Assembly (NCBI GenBank): GCA_020721165.1
Contig: DYNG01000080.1
Coordinates: 1-5,521 of the forward strand
Direction: 5' to 3'
Source of the DNA: Desulfocapsa sulfexigens
GTDB lineage: Bacteria; Desulfobacterota; Desulfobulbia; Desulfobulbales; Desulfocapsaceae
DNA length: 5,521 nt
Under the pieces are notes generated by a model. The model had not been told where the DNA came from, did not search any database, and saw only the letters and a list, made by a program, of their open reading frames with translations. Made by a program: the position numbers and the translations under genes. Shown piece after piece: positions 1-5,521 of this stretch; position 1 is the first letter of the stretch, and every line of letters begins with the position of its first letter.

Positions 1-1
1 T

Positions 2-1972
2 CCACTGCATCCCCGCACTAACAAAACCGGTGACATTTGGCATATTCTTATCAAGACCCGGCGGGAAGACCTGCGCTATGGCTACCGGATCAGCGGCCCT
101 CACGATCATACCGACCGTGGGCTGGCCTATGACGAGACCATTCTCCTGCTCGATCCGGTGAGTCCCGCCCATCTCCCGCGAGCCTGGGGACAGACAGTAG
201 CCGACCCCAATGCCCCGCGATGCTGCCATATCAAGCATGATTTTGACTGGCAGTGTGACCGCCCCCTGAACATTCCCCTGGCCCAATCCATCATTTATGA
301 ACTGCATGTCCGAGGTTTTACCCGCCACCAGAGTTCCCGGGTCAGCCATCCTGGAACCTATGCGGGAGTCATGGAAAAGATTCCCTATCTCAAAGAATTA
401 GGAATCACCGCTGTGGAACTGATGCCGGTCACCGAGTTTGATGAAAACGATACGGTCTTCACCCATCCGGGCACGGGAGAAAGGTTGAAAAACTTTTGGG
501 GCTATAATCCCATCTCCTTTTTCGCCTTAAAATCAGGATATGCCGCCGATCCGGCCCGCCATATCAATGAATTCAAGACGATGGTGCAGACCCTGCATCG
601 GGCGGGAATCGAGGTTATTCTCGATATGGTTTTTAATCACAGCGGGGAAGGCGGGTATGATGGCGCCACCAGCAGTTTTCGCGGCATTGACAATCGCATC
701 TACTATCTGCTCGACCGTCGCACCAGGGAATACCTCAATTTTTCCGGCTGCGGCAATACCATGAACTGTAATCATCCGGTGGTGCGGGAACTCATTAAGG
801 ATGCCCTGCATTACTGGGTTATAGAGATGCATGTGGATGGTTTCCGTTTTGACCTTGCCTCCATTCTCGGTCGTGATTCGAATGGCCATCTTCTGGCCAA
901 TCCCCCCATGATCGAAATGATCGCCGAGGATCCGGTGCTGCGGGATACCAAAATCATTGCCGAGGCCTGGGATGCCGGCGGCCTCTATCAGGTGGGCTCG
1001 TTTTCCACGGATGCCCGCTGGGCTGAATGGAACGGTAAATTCCGCGATGATGTCCGGGCCTTCATGGCCGGTCACGAGGGCACCGTCGCCAACCTGGCCA
1101 CCCGCATGAGCGGCAGCTCAGACCTGTATCAGTCCAGCTCCCGCCATCCTTATAACTCCATCAATTTTATCACCAGCCACGATGGCTTCAGCCTGGCCGA
1201 TCTGGTCAGTTATAATGAAAAGCATAATCTGGACAATGGCGAAGAAAATCGGGATGGCGACAACCACAATCTTAGCTGGAACAGTGGCGCTGAAGGCTCC
1301 ACCCGCAGCCGGGCCATTGCCGCCTTGCGCCAGCGGCGGATGCGGAGCATGATGGCGATTCTTCTGCTCTCCCAGGGGGTTCCCATGCTGGCGGCCGGCG
1401 ACGAGTTTGGCCACAGCAAGGGCGGCAATAATAATAGCTGGTGCCAGGATAACGAGATAAACTGGCTCAACTGGGACTTGCTGAAAAAAAACCAGGGACT
1501 GTTTCATTTTGTGCAGCAGTGTATCCGACTGCGCAAAGAACACCCCCTTTTCCAACGAACCACCTTCTTCCCCCCTCTTTCTCCGAACCCGAGCCAGGAA
1601 TCAACTGAACACCTCCCGGAAATCATCTGGCAATCACTGACGCCCGGTCAGGAGAACTGGTCGGCTGAATGCCACACCATAGCCTTTCTCCTCACTGGCG
1701 ATGCCGGAATAAAGAGCAATGGCCGGAATACCCGATCACCACGGGATCATTTCTTTCTCATGCTCAATGGTAGCCGCGAGGAGGACGCCATCTTTTTTCC
1801 ACCCGATCCTCCCGGAGCAGGCAAAAAACAGACCTGGCGCCGTATCATTGACACCAGTCTCGATTCTCCTTATAATTTTCTTTCCCTTTCCCAGGCGCCA
1901 GCGCACCTGCCGGGGAATCAGATCGCGGTCAAGGCAATGGGGGTGACGGTTTTACAGGCGGCGCTCGCCTGA
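2..1972 (+). CDS. glgX: Glycogen debranching enzyme, GlgX/TreX-type (GH13), 5'-truncated by the window
   Basis: Hydrolyses alpha-1,6 branch points of glycogen or limit dextrins in the cytoplasm, normally working with glycogen phosphorylase. The frame is open from base 2 (656 visible residues). Visible residues 11-37 include GDIWH and LRYGYR, matching the N-terminal CBM48 region, so roughly 40-50 residues are missing to the left. The GTG at 158 is internal: it falls in LLLDPVSPAH, and homology continues upstream of it. The GH13 core is complete. Region I is DMVFNH (codons 623-640). The nucleophile Asp of DGFRFD is at 851-853, the acid/base Glu of IIAEAWD at 962-964, and the transition-state Asp of TSHDGF at 1181-1183. 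Typical family motifs WGYNP, NGEENRDG and GNNNSWCQDN are also present. The C-terminal beta-sandwich runs to the TGA at 1970-1972. Total length would be about 700 residues, normal for the family. Isoamylase or TreX activity cannot be separated from GlgX by sequence alone. Confidence 0.95.
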   Translation, partial: PLHPRTNKTGDIWHILIKTRREDLRYGYRISGPHDHTDRGLAYDETILLLDPVSPAHLPRAWGQTVADPNAPRCCHIKHDFDWQCDRPLNIPLAQSIIYELHVRGFTRHQSSRVSHPGTYAGVMEKIPYLKELGITAVELMPVTEFDENDTVFTHPGTGERLKNFWGYNPISFFALKSGYAADPARHINEFKTMVQTLHRAGIEVILDMVFNHSGEGGYDGATSSFRGIDNRIYYLLDRRTREYLNFSGCGNTMNCNHPVVRELIKDALHYWVIEMHVDGFRFDLASILGRDSNGHLLANPPMIEMIAEDPVLRDTKIIAEAWDAGGLYQVGSFSTDARWAEWNGKFRDDVRAFMAGHEGTVANLATRMSGSSDLYQSSSRHPYNSINFITSHDGFSLADLVSYNEKHNLDNGEENRDGDNHNLSWNSGAEGSTRSRAIAALRQRRMRSMMAILLLSQGVPMLAAGDEFGHSKGGNNNSWCQDNEINWLNWDLLKKNQGLFHFVQQCIRLRKEHPLFQRTTFFPPLSPNPSQESTEHLPEIIWQSLTPGQENWSAECHTIAFLLTGDAGIKSNGRNTRSPRDHFFLMLNGSREEDAIFFPPDPPGAGKKQTWRRIIDTSLDSPYNFLSLSQAPAHLPGNQIAVKAMGVTVLQAALA

Positions 1973-2007
1973 TTGAGACGGGGAGTAACAGGAAGGCTAA
2001 CTTTATT

Positions 2008-2011
2008 GGAG
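2008..2011 (+). promoter_or_regulatory. Ribosome binding site of msrAB
   Basis: GGAG lies 6 nt before the ATG at 2018. This selects that ATG over the in-frame TTG at 1973, which directly abuts the glgX stop and has no comparable site. The ATG also places a hydrophobic signal peptide at the very N-terminus. Confidence 0.8.
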
Positions 2012-2017
2012 AATATC

Positions 2018-3067
2018 ATGCGTTTCTTTTTCATTCTTATGGTGACGATGATGATCGGAACTGGAAATATCGCACAGGCAGCGGCAGACGAAAAACTGGA
2101 AACAGCCATTTTTGGCGGTGGCTGTTTCTGGTGTATGGAGCCGCCATTTACCGAGCTGGAGGGGGTCATCGAGGTGACAGCCGGATATGCGGGCGGAACC
2201 AAAGAATCCGCCAATTACCAGCAGGTCAGCAGTGGCCGCACCGATCATTATGAGGCGGTGCGGGTGATCTACGATCCGGCAAAAATAGCATATTCCCGGC
2301 TTCTGGAAGTCTTCTGGCAACAGATTGATCCCACCGATGGCGGCGGCCAGTTTGCCGATCGGGGCACCCAATATAAGACGGCTATTTTTTATCAGCATGA
2401 GAGGCAGCGGGAGGAGGCGGAAAAGTCCAAGTCCGCGCTGGCTGGTTCGGGTCTGTTTTCCAGGCCCATTGTCACCGTGATTGTGCCAGCCGCTCCTTTC
2501 TATGAAGCTGAAGAAGAGCATCAGGACTATTATCGCAAGAACTACGGCCACTATATGGCCTATAAGGAAGGCTCCGGGCGCAAGGCCTTTCAGGAAAAAA
2601 TGTGGCCGGCAACCCAGAAAAATCCCACACAAAAGTTCGTCAAACCATCTGATGCGGAGCTGCGCTCTCGCCTGACCCCCCAGCAATATTCCGTAACCCG
2701 CCAATCCGGGACCGAAACGCCCTTTCACAATGAGTACTGGAACACCAAAGAAGCCGGCATTTATGTTGACATAGCCTCTGGCGAGCCCCTGTTCAGCTCA
2801 CGAGACAAGTTTGATTCGGGAACGGGCTGGCCCAGCTTTAGCCGCCCCCTTGAAGAAAAGAATGTGATTGAGAAAAAAGACCGTAGCCTTTTGAGCACGC
2901 GAACCGAGGTCAGAAGCAGTCACGGTGATTCTCATCTCGGCCATGTTTTTGATGATGGCCCAGCCCCGACCGGCCGCCGCTATTGCATCAATTCCGCCGC
3001 CCTGCGCTTTATTCCCCGTTCCCAGCTCAAAGAGGAAGGCTATGAGGAATATCTCAATGACCTGTGA
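2018..3067 (+). CDS. msrAB: Exported bifunctional peptide-methionine sulfoxide reductase MsrA-MsrB fusion
   Basis: Reduces S- and R-methionine sulfoxide in oxidised proteins, most likely in the periplasm. The protein has 349 residues. Residues 1-23 form a Sec signal peptide: Arg2, a hydrophobic core, and likely cleavage after AQA or AQAAA. Residues 27-196 are MsrA, with GGGCFWCMEPPF (Cys36 the expected nucleophile), the GYAGG motif at 56-60, DPTDGGGQFADRGTQY around 104-119, and EEEHQDYY. Residues 209-349 are MsrB, with SGEPLFSS, DSGTGWPSF, GDSHLGHVF and RYCINSAALRF (Cys323 the expected nucleophile). The MsrB part lacks the CxxC zinc pairs, and Thr269 sits where Neisseria PilB-type enzymes have, as I recall, a resolving Cys. 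Only three cysteines exist (36, 39, 323). There is no fused thioredoxin-like domain, unlike PilB. The gene starts 45 nt after glgX on the same strand, so co-transcription is possible. Confidence 0.97.
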   Translation: MRFFFILMVTMMIGTGNIAQAAADEKLETAIFGGGCFWCMEPPFTELEGVIEVTAGYAGGTKESANYQQVSSGRTDHYEAVRVIYDPAKIAYSRLLEVFWQQIDPTDGGGQFADRGTQYKTAIFYQHERQREEAEKSKSALAGSGLFSRPIVTVIVPAAPFYEAEEEHQDYYRKNYGHYMAYKEGSGRKAFQEKMWPATQKNPTQKFVKPSDAELRSRLTPQQYSVTRQSGTETPFHNEYWNTKEAGIYVDIASGEPLFSSRDKFDSGTGWPSFSRPLEEKNVIEKKDRSLLSTRTEVRSSHGDSHLGHVFDDGPAPTGRRYCINSAALRFIPRSQLKEEGYEEYLNDL

Positions 3068-3195
3068 GCCGCTTGCATGTGGATCGCGCGATGAAAGGAG
3101 ACATGGCCGAAATCGGCTGCTTGCCTGCCAATGGTCCCCTGGCAAATACCCGTAGTGTTGCTTCCATCCCCGCCAGGAATCTACACATCTCTCTC

Positions 3196-3217
3196 AGCGA
3201 CTCTGTCGTTCTTTTCT
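3196..3217 (+). terminator. Weak candidate intrinsic terminator after msrAB
   Basis: AGCGAC pairs with GTCGTT (six pairs, one of them G-T) around a three-base TCT loop, followed by the pyrimidine-rich tail CTTTTCT. The stem is short and lies about 130 nt past the msrAB stop, so this is only a candidate. No better hairpin with a T-tract was seen in the gap. Confidence 0.3.
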
Positions 3218-3256
3218 ACCAGCATCACTTAAAATGAATATGGCGTTTTTTGTTGC

Positions 3257-3286
3257 TTGAAGTTACGACAGCTTCTTTGGTATATA
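3257..3286 (+). promoter_or_regulatory. Speculative sigma70-like promoter for the barrel gene
   Basis: TTGAAG (3257-3262) and TATATA (3281-3286) are separated by 18 nt, each matching four of six consensus bases. It would leave a leader of about 190 nt before the ATG at 3486. Other equally weak pairs exist closer in, such as TTGTCG at 3361 with TGTACT at 3385. The choice is therefore uncertain. Confidence 0.2.
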
Positions 3287-3471
3287 TTTGCAGATTATTC
3301 GCCCATCGGCAAAATGAGATGGAAGCACCTGCTACTTTTTATTTTGTCCCGGAATATTTTTTGTCGAACCGCGCTGTCTCATTCTGTACTGTTAGAACAG
3401 CTGATAGAGACATGCACACCTTAACCCCCATAAAGAGCAAGATATTTTAAAACGAAATCACATAATTTTAG

Positions 3472-3477
3472 AAAGGA
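3472..3477 (+). promoter_or_regulatory. Ribosome binding site of the OmpW-like gene
   Basis: AAAGGA sits 8 nt before the ATG at 3486, within a purine-rich run. It supports this start, which also gives a clean signal peptide. Confidence 0.7.
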
Positions 3478-3485
3478 AAAAGGTA

Positions 3486-4316
3486 ATGGTCAGCAAAGCA
3501 ACTCAATATCTCTTTACAGGGGCAATATTTTCTACCCTTGTCTGCTCAGCCCCTCTTGCGGCATTGAGTCAGGAAGCTGCAACAGGCAAGACATCATCAG
3601 ATATTGTCGTCCCTGCTCAAGACCAGAATGCAAGCAACGAGAACGCCCTTTCTAAGGAGACTCCATCTGACCATTACTTCACCGGAAAACTGCAAATCGG
3701 CACCCGCTCGGTGTTGCGAGTATTGACCGATGAAGATTCTGGACACATCGGAGACACCCAAGGAAGTGGAACATTTTTGGGAACAATCTACGCCCTGGAT
3801 GAAGAACAGAATTATGCCCCGCTGAAACCTTTCATCACCTTCTATTTTACCCAATATATCGGGATTGAATTGGCCTATGACGAGATAGAAGCAGTCACTT
3901 TGGCAACGAACTATGGAGATGTCACCAGTATCAAAACTGATGGCCCTGTCTCCTTGTCTGGACCAACACTCTCTCTGCTCGGGAGGCTCCCTAACAAAAC
4001 CGCATTTACCCCTTACGGCGGCATCGGGTTTGGCTTTTTCAGTGGTGACTTTGAAGAAGATTCCACCTGGGCGGGCAGCGCTGACGGTCGCTTCCGTAAA
4101 ATGGATGTTGAGAGTGAGACGGCGCTCCTTCTGACCGTAGGGACGACCTATGCCTTTACCCCTAATTGGCTCCTTGATCTCTCGATCCAGTATGTCTCAG
4201 CGGATGCCGACGCCACATTCTTTGGCTACACCAACGGAGTTCTTGATACCCAGGATCCAGGCTCGTTCCCAATGGACAATATCGCCTTCCGGCTTGGACT
4301 TGTCTATGCCTTTTAA
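3486..4316 (+). CDS. OmpW-like outer-membrane beta-barrel protein
   Basis: Predicted small outer-membrane barrel of 276 residues. Residues 1-28 form a Sec signal peptide, with Lys4, a hydrophobic stretch and likely cleavage at AALS before Gln29. The LVC at 18-20 is not a lipobox because Val precedes the Cys. Residues 29-62 are a polar Asn/Gln/Ser/Asp-rich linker, longer than usual before a small barrel. From about residue 64 to the end, alternating polar/hydrophobic strands are separated by acidic loops. Examples are the ITFYFTQYIGIELAYD segment, PYGGIGFGFFSGDF (resembling the PYVGAGLNY strand of OmpW) and LLDLSIQYVSADADATFFGY. The protein ends RLGLVYAF, and a C-terminal Phe is the usual BAM recognition signal. 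Family roles range from hydrophobic-compound uptake to stress response, so no substrate is assigned. It appears monocistronic, with its own ribosome site after a 418-nt gap. A generic OmpA-like or porin-family barrel is the main alternative. Confidence 0.77.
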   Translation: MVSKATQYLFTGAIFSTLVCSAPLAALSQEAATGKTSSDIVVPAQDQNASNENALSKETPSDHYFTGKLQIGTRSVLRVLTDEDSGHIGDTQGSGTFLGTIYALDEEQNYAPLKPFITFYFTQYIGIELAYDEIEAVTLATNYGDVTSIKTDGPVSLSGPTLSLLGRLPNKTAFTPYGGIGFGFFSGDFEEDSTWAGSADGRFRKMDVESETALLLTVGTTYAFTPNWLLDLSIQYVSADADATFFGYTNGVLDTQDPGSFPMDNIAFRLGLVYAF

Positions 4317-4327
4317 TTCCACGATAC

Positions 4328-4579
4328 ATGCGAAACAAGACCGCGAAGGCAAACAAACAGCGACGGGAAAGGTCTTGGCTTGAATACGATGTAGAACCAG
4401 GAGTAAAGTGGACTCCTTAATCAAGACAAAAAGCCACTGAGTTCAAACGGTACATCCAACTTCAATCACAACTGATCGGCGTTGCCCCCGGTTCAGCCCC
4501 TGCTGCTACTCCTGATCCGTGATCAGCGGCTGCTGCCCCCCTGTTTGTTATGCTCTACAAGGAGGCCAGTAGCCAATAG
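4328..4579 (+). pseudogene. Possible decayed small gene with two in-frame stops
   Basis: From ATG 4328 one continuous frame of 84 codons runs to TAG 4577-4579, interrupted by TAA (4418-4420) and TGA (4520-4522). The first part reads MRNKTAKANKQRRERSWLEY and continues to VKWTP. The middle part contains KATEFKRYIQLQSQLIG followed by an Ala/Pro-rich stretch. The last part reads SAAAAPLFVMLYKEASSQ. The composition (basic N-terminus, Trp/Tyr/Glu stretch, amphipathic helix, Ala-rich tail) is protein-like across both stops, which suggests a gene killed by point mutations. No Shine-Dalgarno is visible before 4328, only 11 nt after the barrel gene's stop, so the true start may have been lost. I do not recognise the family. 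Alternatives are a genuine 30-residue peptide ending at 4420, or chance. Confidence 0.35.
4361..4396 (+). repeat. Diverged direct repeat, copy 1
   Basis: These 36 bases match 4852-4887 at 27 positions without gaps. The best-conserved part is TTGGCTTGAATACGA followed by TAGAA. This copy lies inside the decayed frame, where it encodes RRERSWLEYDVE. A further CAG matches just upstream if a 3-nt gap is allowed. Confidence 0.5.
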
Positions 4580-4851
4580 CGGGTATTTGCTCACACTCAT
4601 GACCCCACCCCAAAACGCCTGTCAGCTGGCATTGTCGGGATATAGGCAATGCGCCCTCGTTGATCGTCCTAAGGCCTCATATTCCATCCCACTCCACCTG
4701 GTTCTTGAAATCGGCAGCGTGAAAACGAGTTCGCTTCGCTGTTCTCAACAGAGATCCATCCTTATTCCAAGTTACATTCAATTTAAAACCGAGAAGACAA
4801 GAGAATGGAGACGAAGCAGTACAAGGAGTACGGTGAGGAGCCATGCAGTGC

Positions 4852-4887
4852 CGTCGGCGAAGATATTGGTTTGAATGCGACTTAGAA
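4852..4887 (+). repeat. Diverged direct repeat, copy 2
   Basis: Partner of 4361-4396, starting 491 nt downstream in the same orientation. In the corresponding frame it encodes RRRRYWFECDLE and then a TGA. The nine mismatches fall evenly on the three codon positions (three each), so the repeat itself gives no sign of selection on protein. It may be a remnant of a second copy of the decayed gene or a non-coding repeat. Confidence 0.5.
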
Positions 4888-4950
4888 TGACAAAACCGTA
4901 CTGTTTAAACGCTTGGTTCAAAATTGGGGCTCACTTCGCCACTACAACCG

Positions 4951-5521
4951 CTACTTCTCTTTATTCAGAAACGGGCGCTCAACATAGGTGTATGTAATTG
5001 TAGCAAACAAATAGCTTGTGATGCCAACAACGATAAATTTTGTCATGTTTCCAGAAAGGTAATGGGCAGGGACTGTTTCTTTATAAAGCGACAGAAGTAA
5101 TGGATGGAGCAAATAGAAGCTGAATCCGACTATACCTATAGCGCGAAGAATATAGGAACTCATAATTTTCTCGAGAAGAGATTGCTTGGCCAGCACCGTC
5201 AAGAAGATGAATGCGCCAGAGAAGAAACCAACCGTGGATGAGTAGCTCAGTGCGTTAAAAAATCGCCACCTTTCAAATAGTTGCGCAGAAAGAAGGACAA
5301 GCGCAACAATAAGCAACAAACCCATAAAAGAACAGAGCCTGCGAAAAATGCGGCTATCAGAGGGTCGAAACCCTTGGTTCTGATCGAGCCAGTGAAATAT
5401 GTAGGCAAAGAATACTCCGCTCAGGAAGATATCCGTTAAGGCATATAAATGGACACCATACCCGTAAAAATAGATAACATCTATGGTCAAAAAACGATGA
5501 TAGAGAAGGAGGATTGCCATC
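4951..5521 (-). CDS. Membrane acyltransferase, AT3/OafA family, C-terminal part (5'-truncated)
   Basis: Inner-membrane acyltransferase that typically transfers acetyl or other acyl groups onto exported glycans such as O-antigen, capsule or exopolysaccharide. About 190 residues are visible. The frame runs off the right edge, and family members usually have about 350-400 residues. The ATG at 5518-5520 is therefore internal, and the catalytic N-terminal helices with their conserved His/Arg are outside the window. Numbering from that Met, hydrophobic helices lie at about 23-42, 64-82, 96-111, 127-147 and 161-180. Family signatures are the late helix with FSFYLLHP (133-140) and the closing YVERPF (179-184) before a short charged tail and TAG. 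The sequence is clearly more AT-rich than glgX and msrAB, as is common for surface-polysaccharide genes that move between strains. The substrate cannot be inferred, and no polysaccharide gene neighbour is visible. Confidence 0.88.
   Translation of the reverse strand, partial: MAILLLYHRFLTIDVIYFYGYGVHLYALTDIFLSGVFFAYIFHWLDQNQGFRPSDSRIFRRLCSFMGLLLIVALVLLSAQLFERWRFFNALSYSSTVGFFSGAFIFLTVLAKQSLLEKIMSSYILRAIGIVGFSFYLLHPLLLSLYKETVPAHYLSGNMTKFIVVGITSYLFATITYTYVERPFLNKEK

Larger units (their letters stand above)
3068..3485. other. Intergenic stretch between msrAB and the barrel gene
   Basis: No convincing gene lies in these 418 bases. The left part resembles the preceding genes in composition, and the part after about 3,230 is AT-rich. 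It contains a weak terminator candidate (3196-3217), a speculative sigma70-like promoter (3257-3286), a short palindrome (CTGTT/AACAG arms, 3389-3400) and the barrel gene's Shine-Dalgarno. A 48-codon frame at 3091-3237 and a TTG-started 66-codon frame at 3250-3450 are present. Neither has a well-spaced ribosome site or a recognisable product. Confidence 0.6.
4317..4950. other. Long gap with no intact gene between convergent genes
   Basis: These 634 bases separate the barrel gene from the convergent acyltransferase. The left part holds a broken reading frame (4328-4579). A diverged direct repeat lies near both edges (4361-4396 and 4852-4887). Small hairpins are AGGAGT/ACTCCT (4399-4417), CTGATC/GATCAG (4512-4526) and GCATTG/CAATGC (4629-4652). 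None is followed by a T-run, so none is a convincing terminator for either gene. An open frame of 130 codons (4482-4874) starts with TTG, has no ribosome site and has an Arg/Ser/Leu/Pro-rich translation unlike a known protein. I judge it spurious. The pattern fits a region of gene decay. Confidence 0.55.

Noticed and set aside
158..160. GTG as the start of the debranching enzyme
   Set aside because: The frame stays open to base 2, and the upstream codons encode conserved family sequence (GDIWH, LRYGYR). The gene is therefore cut by the window edge.
1973..1975. TTG start for msrAB directly after the glgX stop
   Set aside because: It has no ribosome site and would bury the signal peptide behind 15 extra residues. 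The ATG at 2018 has GGAG at proper spacing.
3384..3400. LexA (SOS) box upstream of the barrel gene
   Set aside because: The spacing is CTGT-N9-ACAG rather than N8, and the flanks do not match the consensus.
3250..3450. 66-codon open frame started by TTG upstream of the barrel gene
   Set aside because: No Shine-Dalgarno and no recognisable motifs. It sits in AT-rich DNA that better fits a promoter or leader region.
4399..4417. AGGAGT/ACTCCT hairpin as the terminator of the barrel gene
   Set aside because: Only six pairs and no T-run on either strand. It could equally be chance inside the decayed frame.
4408..4440. GTG-started short frame after AGGAG at 4399, possibly joined by a frameshift at the A-run 4428-4432
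   Set aside because: Spacing of 4 nt is short and the frame ends after ten codons. The continuous frame from 4328 explains the same sequence without a frameshift.
4482..4874. 130-codon open frame started by TTG in the large gap
   Set aside because: No ribosome site, and the translation is Arg/Ser/Leu/Pro-rich and typical of a shadow frame. It also overlaps a more protein-like broken frame.
4866..4930. Integron attC site or tRNA T-arm (GGTTCAAA)
   Set aside because: No proper GTTRRRY/RYYYAAC pair, no paired T-stem and no cloverleaf partner sequences.
5518..5520. ATG on the minus strand as the acyltransferase start
   Set aside because: It sits at the window edge, and the visible part is only about half the usual family length and lacks the catalytic N-terminal helices.

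Overview
The window looks like chromosomal DNA from a Gram-negative bacterium. Two products carry Sec-type signal peptides, one is an outer-membrane beta-barrel ending in an aromatic residue, and one is a GlgX-type debranching enzyme. The exact lineage cannot be fixed from this window. A deltaproteobacterial (Desulfobacterota-like) or gammaproteobacterial source would fit, but that is a guess.

Layout, left to right. Bases 2-1972 (+) encode most of a GlgX/TreX-type glycogen debranching enzyme whose N-terminus lies before the window. After a 45-nt gap, bases 2018-3067 (+) encode an exported fusion of methionine sulfoxide reductases A and B. The two may share a transcript. A 418-nt gap (3068-3485) follows. 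It holds a weak terminator candidate, a speculative promoter and a well-formed Shine-Dalgarno for the next gene. Bases 3486-4316 (+) encode a secreted OmpW-like eight-stranded beta-barrel. A 634-nt stretch without an intact gene follows (4317-4950). It holds a probable decayed small reading frame with two in-frame stops, and a diverged 36-bp direct repeat near its two edges. Bases 4951-5521 (-) encode the C-terminal half of a membrane acyltransferase of the OafA/AT3 family, transcribed toward the barrel gene. Its N-terminus lies beyond the right edge.

How the genes relate. The debranching enzyme is cytoplasmic carbohydrate storage, while MsrAB repairs oxidised methionine in the envelope; I see no biochemical link beyond adjacency. 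The barrel and the acyltransferase are both envelope functions but converge and do not form an operon. Base use becomes visibly more AT-rich after about 3,200 and again in the acyltransferase. This suggests the right half is a more variable or acquired part of the chromosome.

I found no CRISPR array, tRNA, rRNA, intact transposase or clear new multi-gene system. The most unusual items are the cysteine-poor MsrAB and the decayed, repeat-flanked gap between the two convergent genes.
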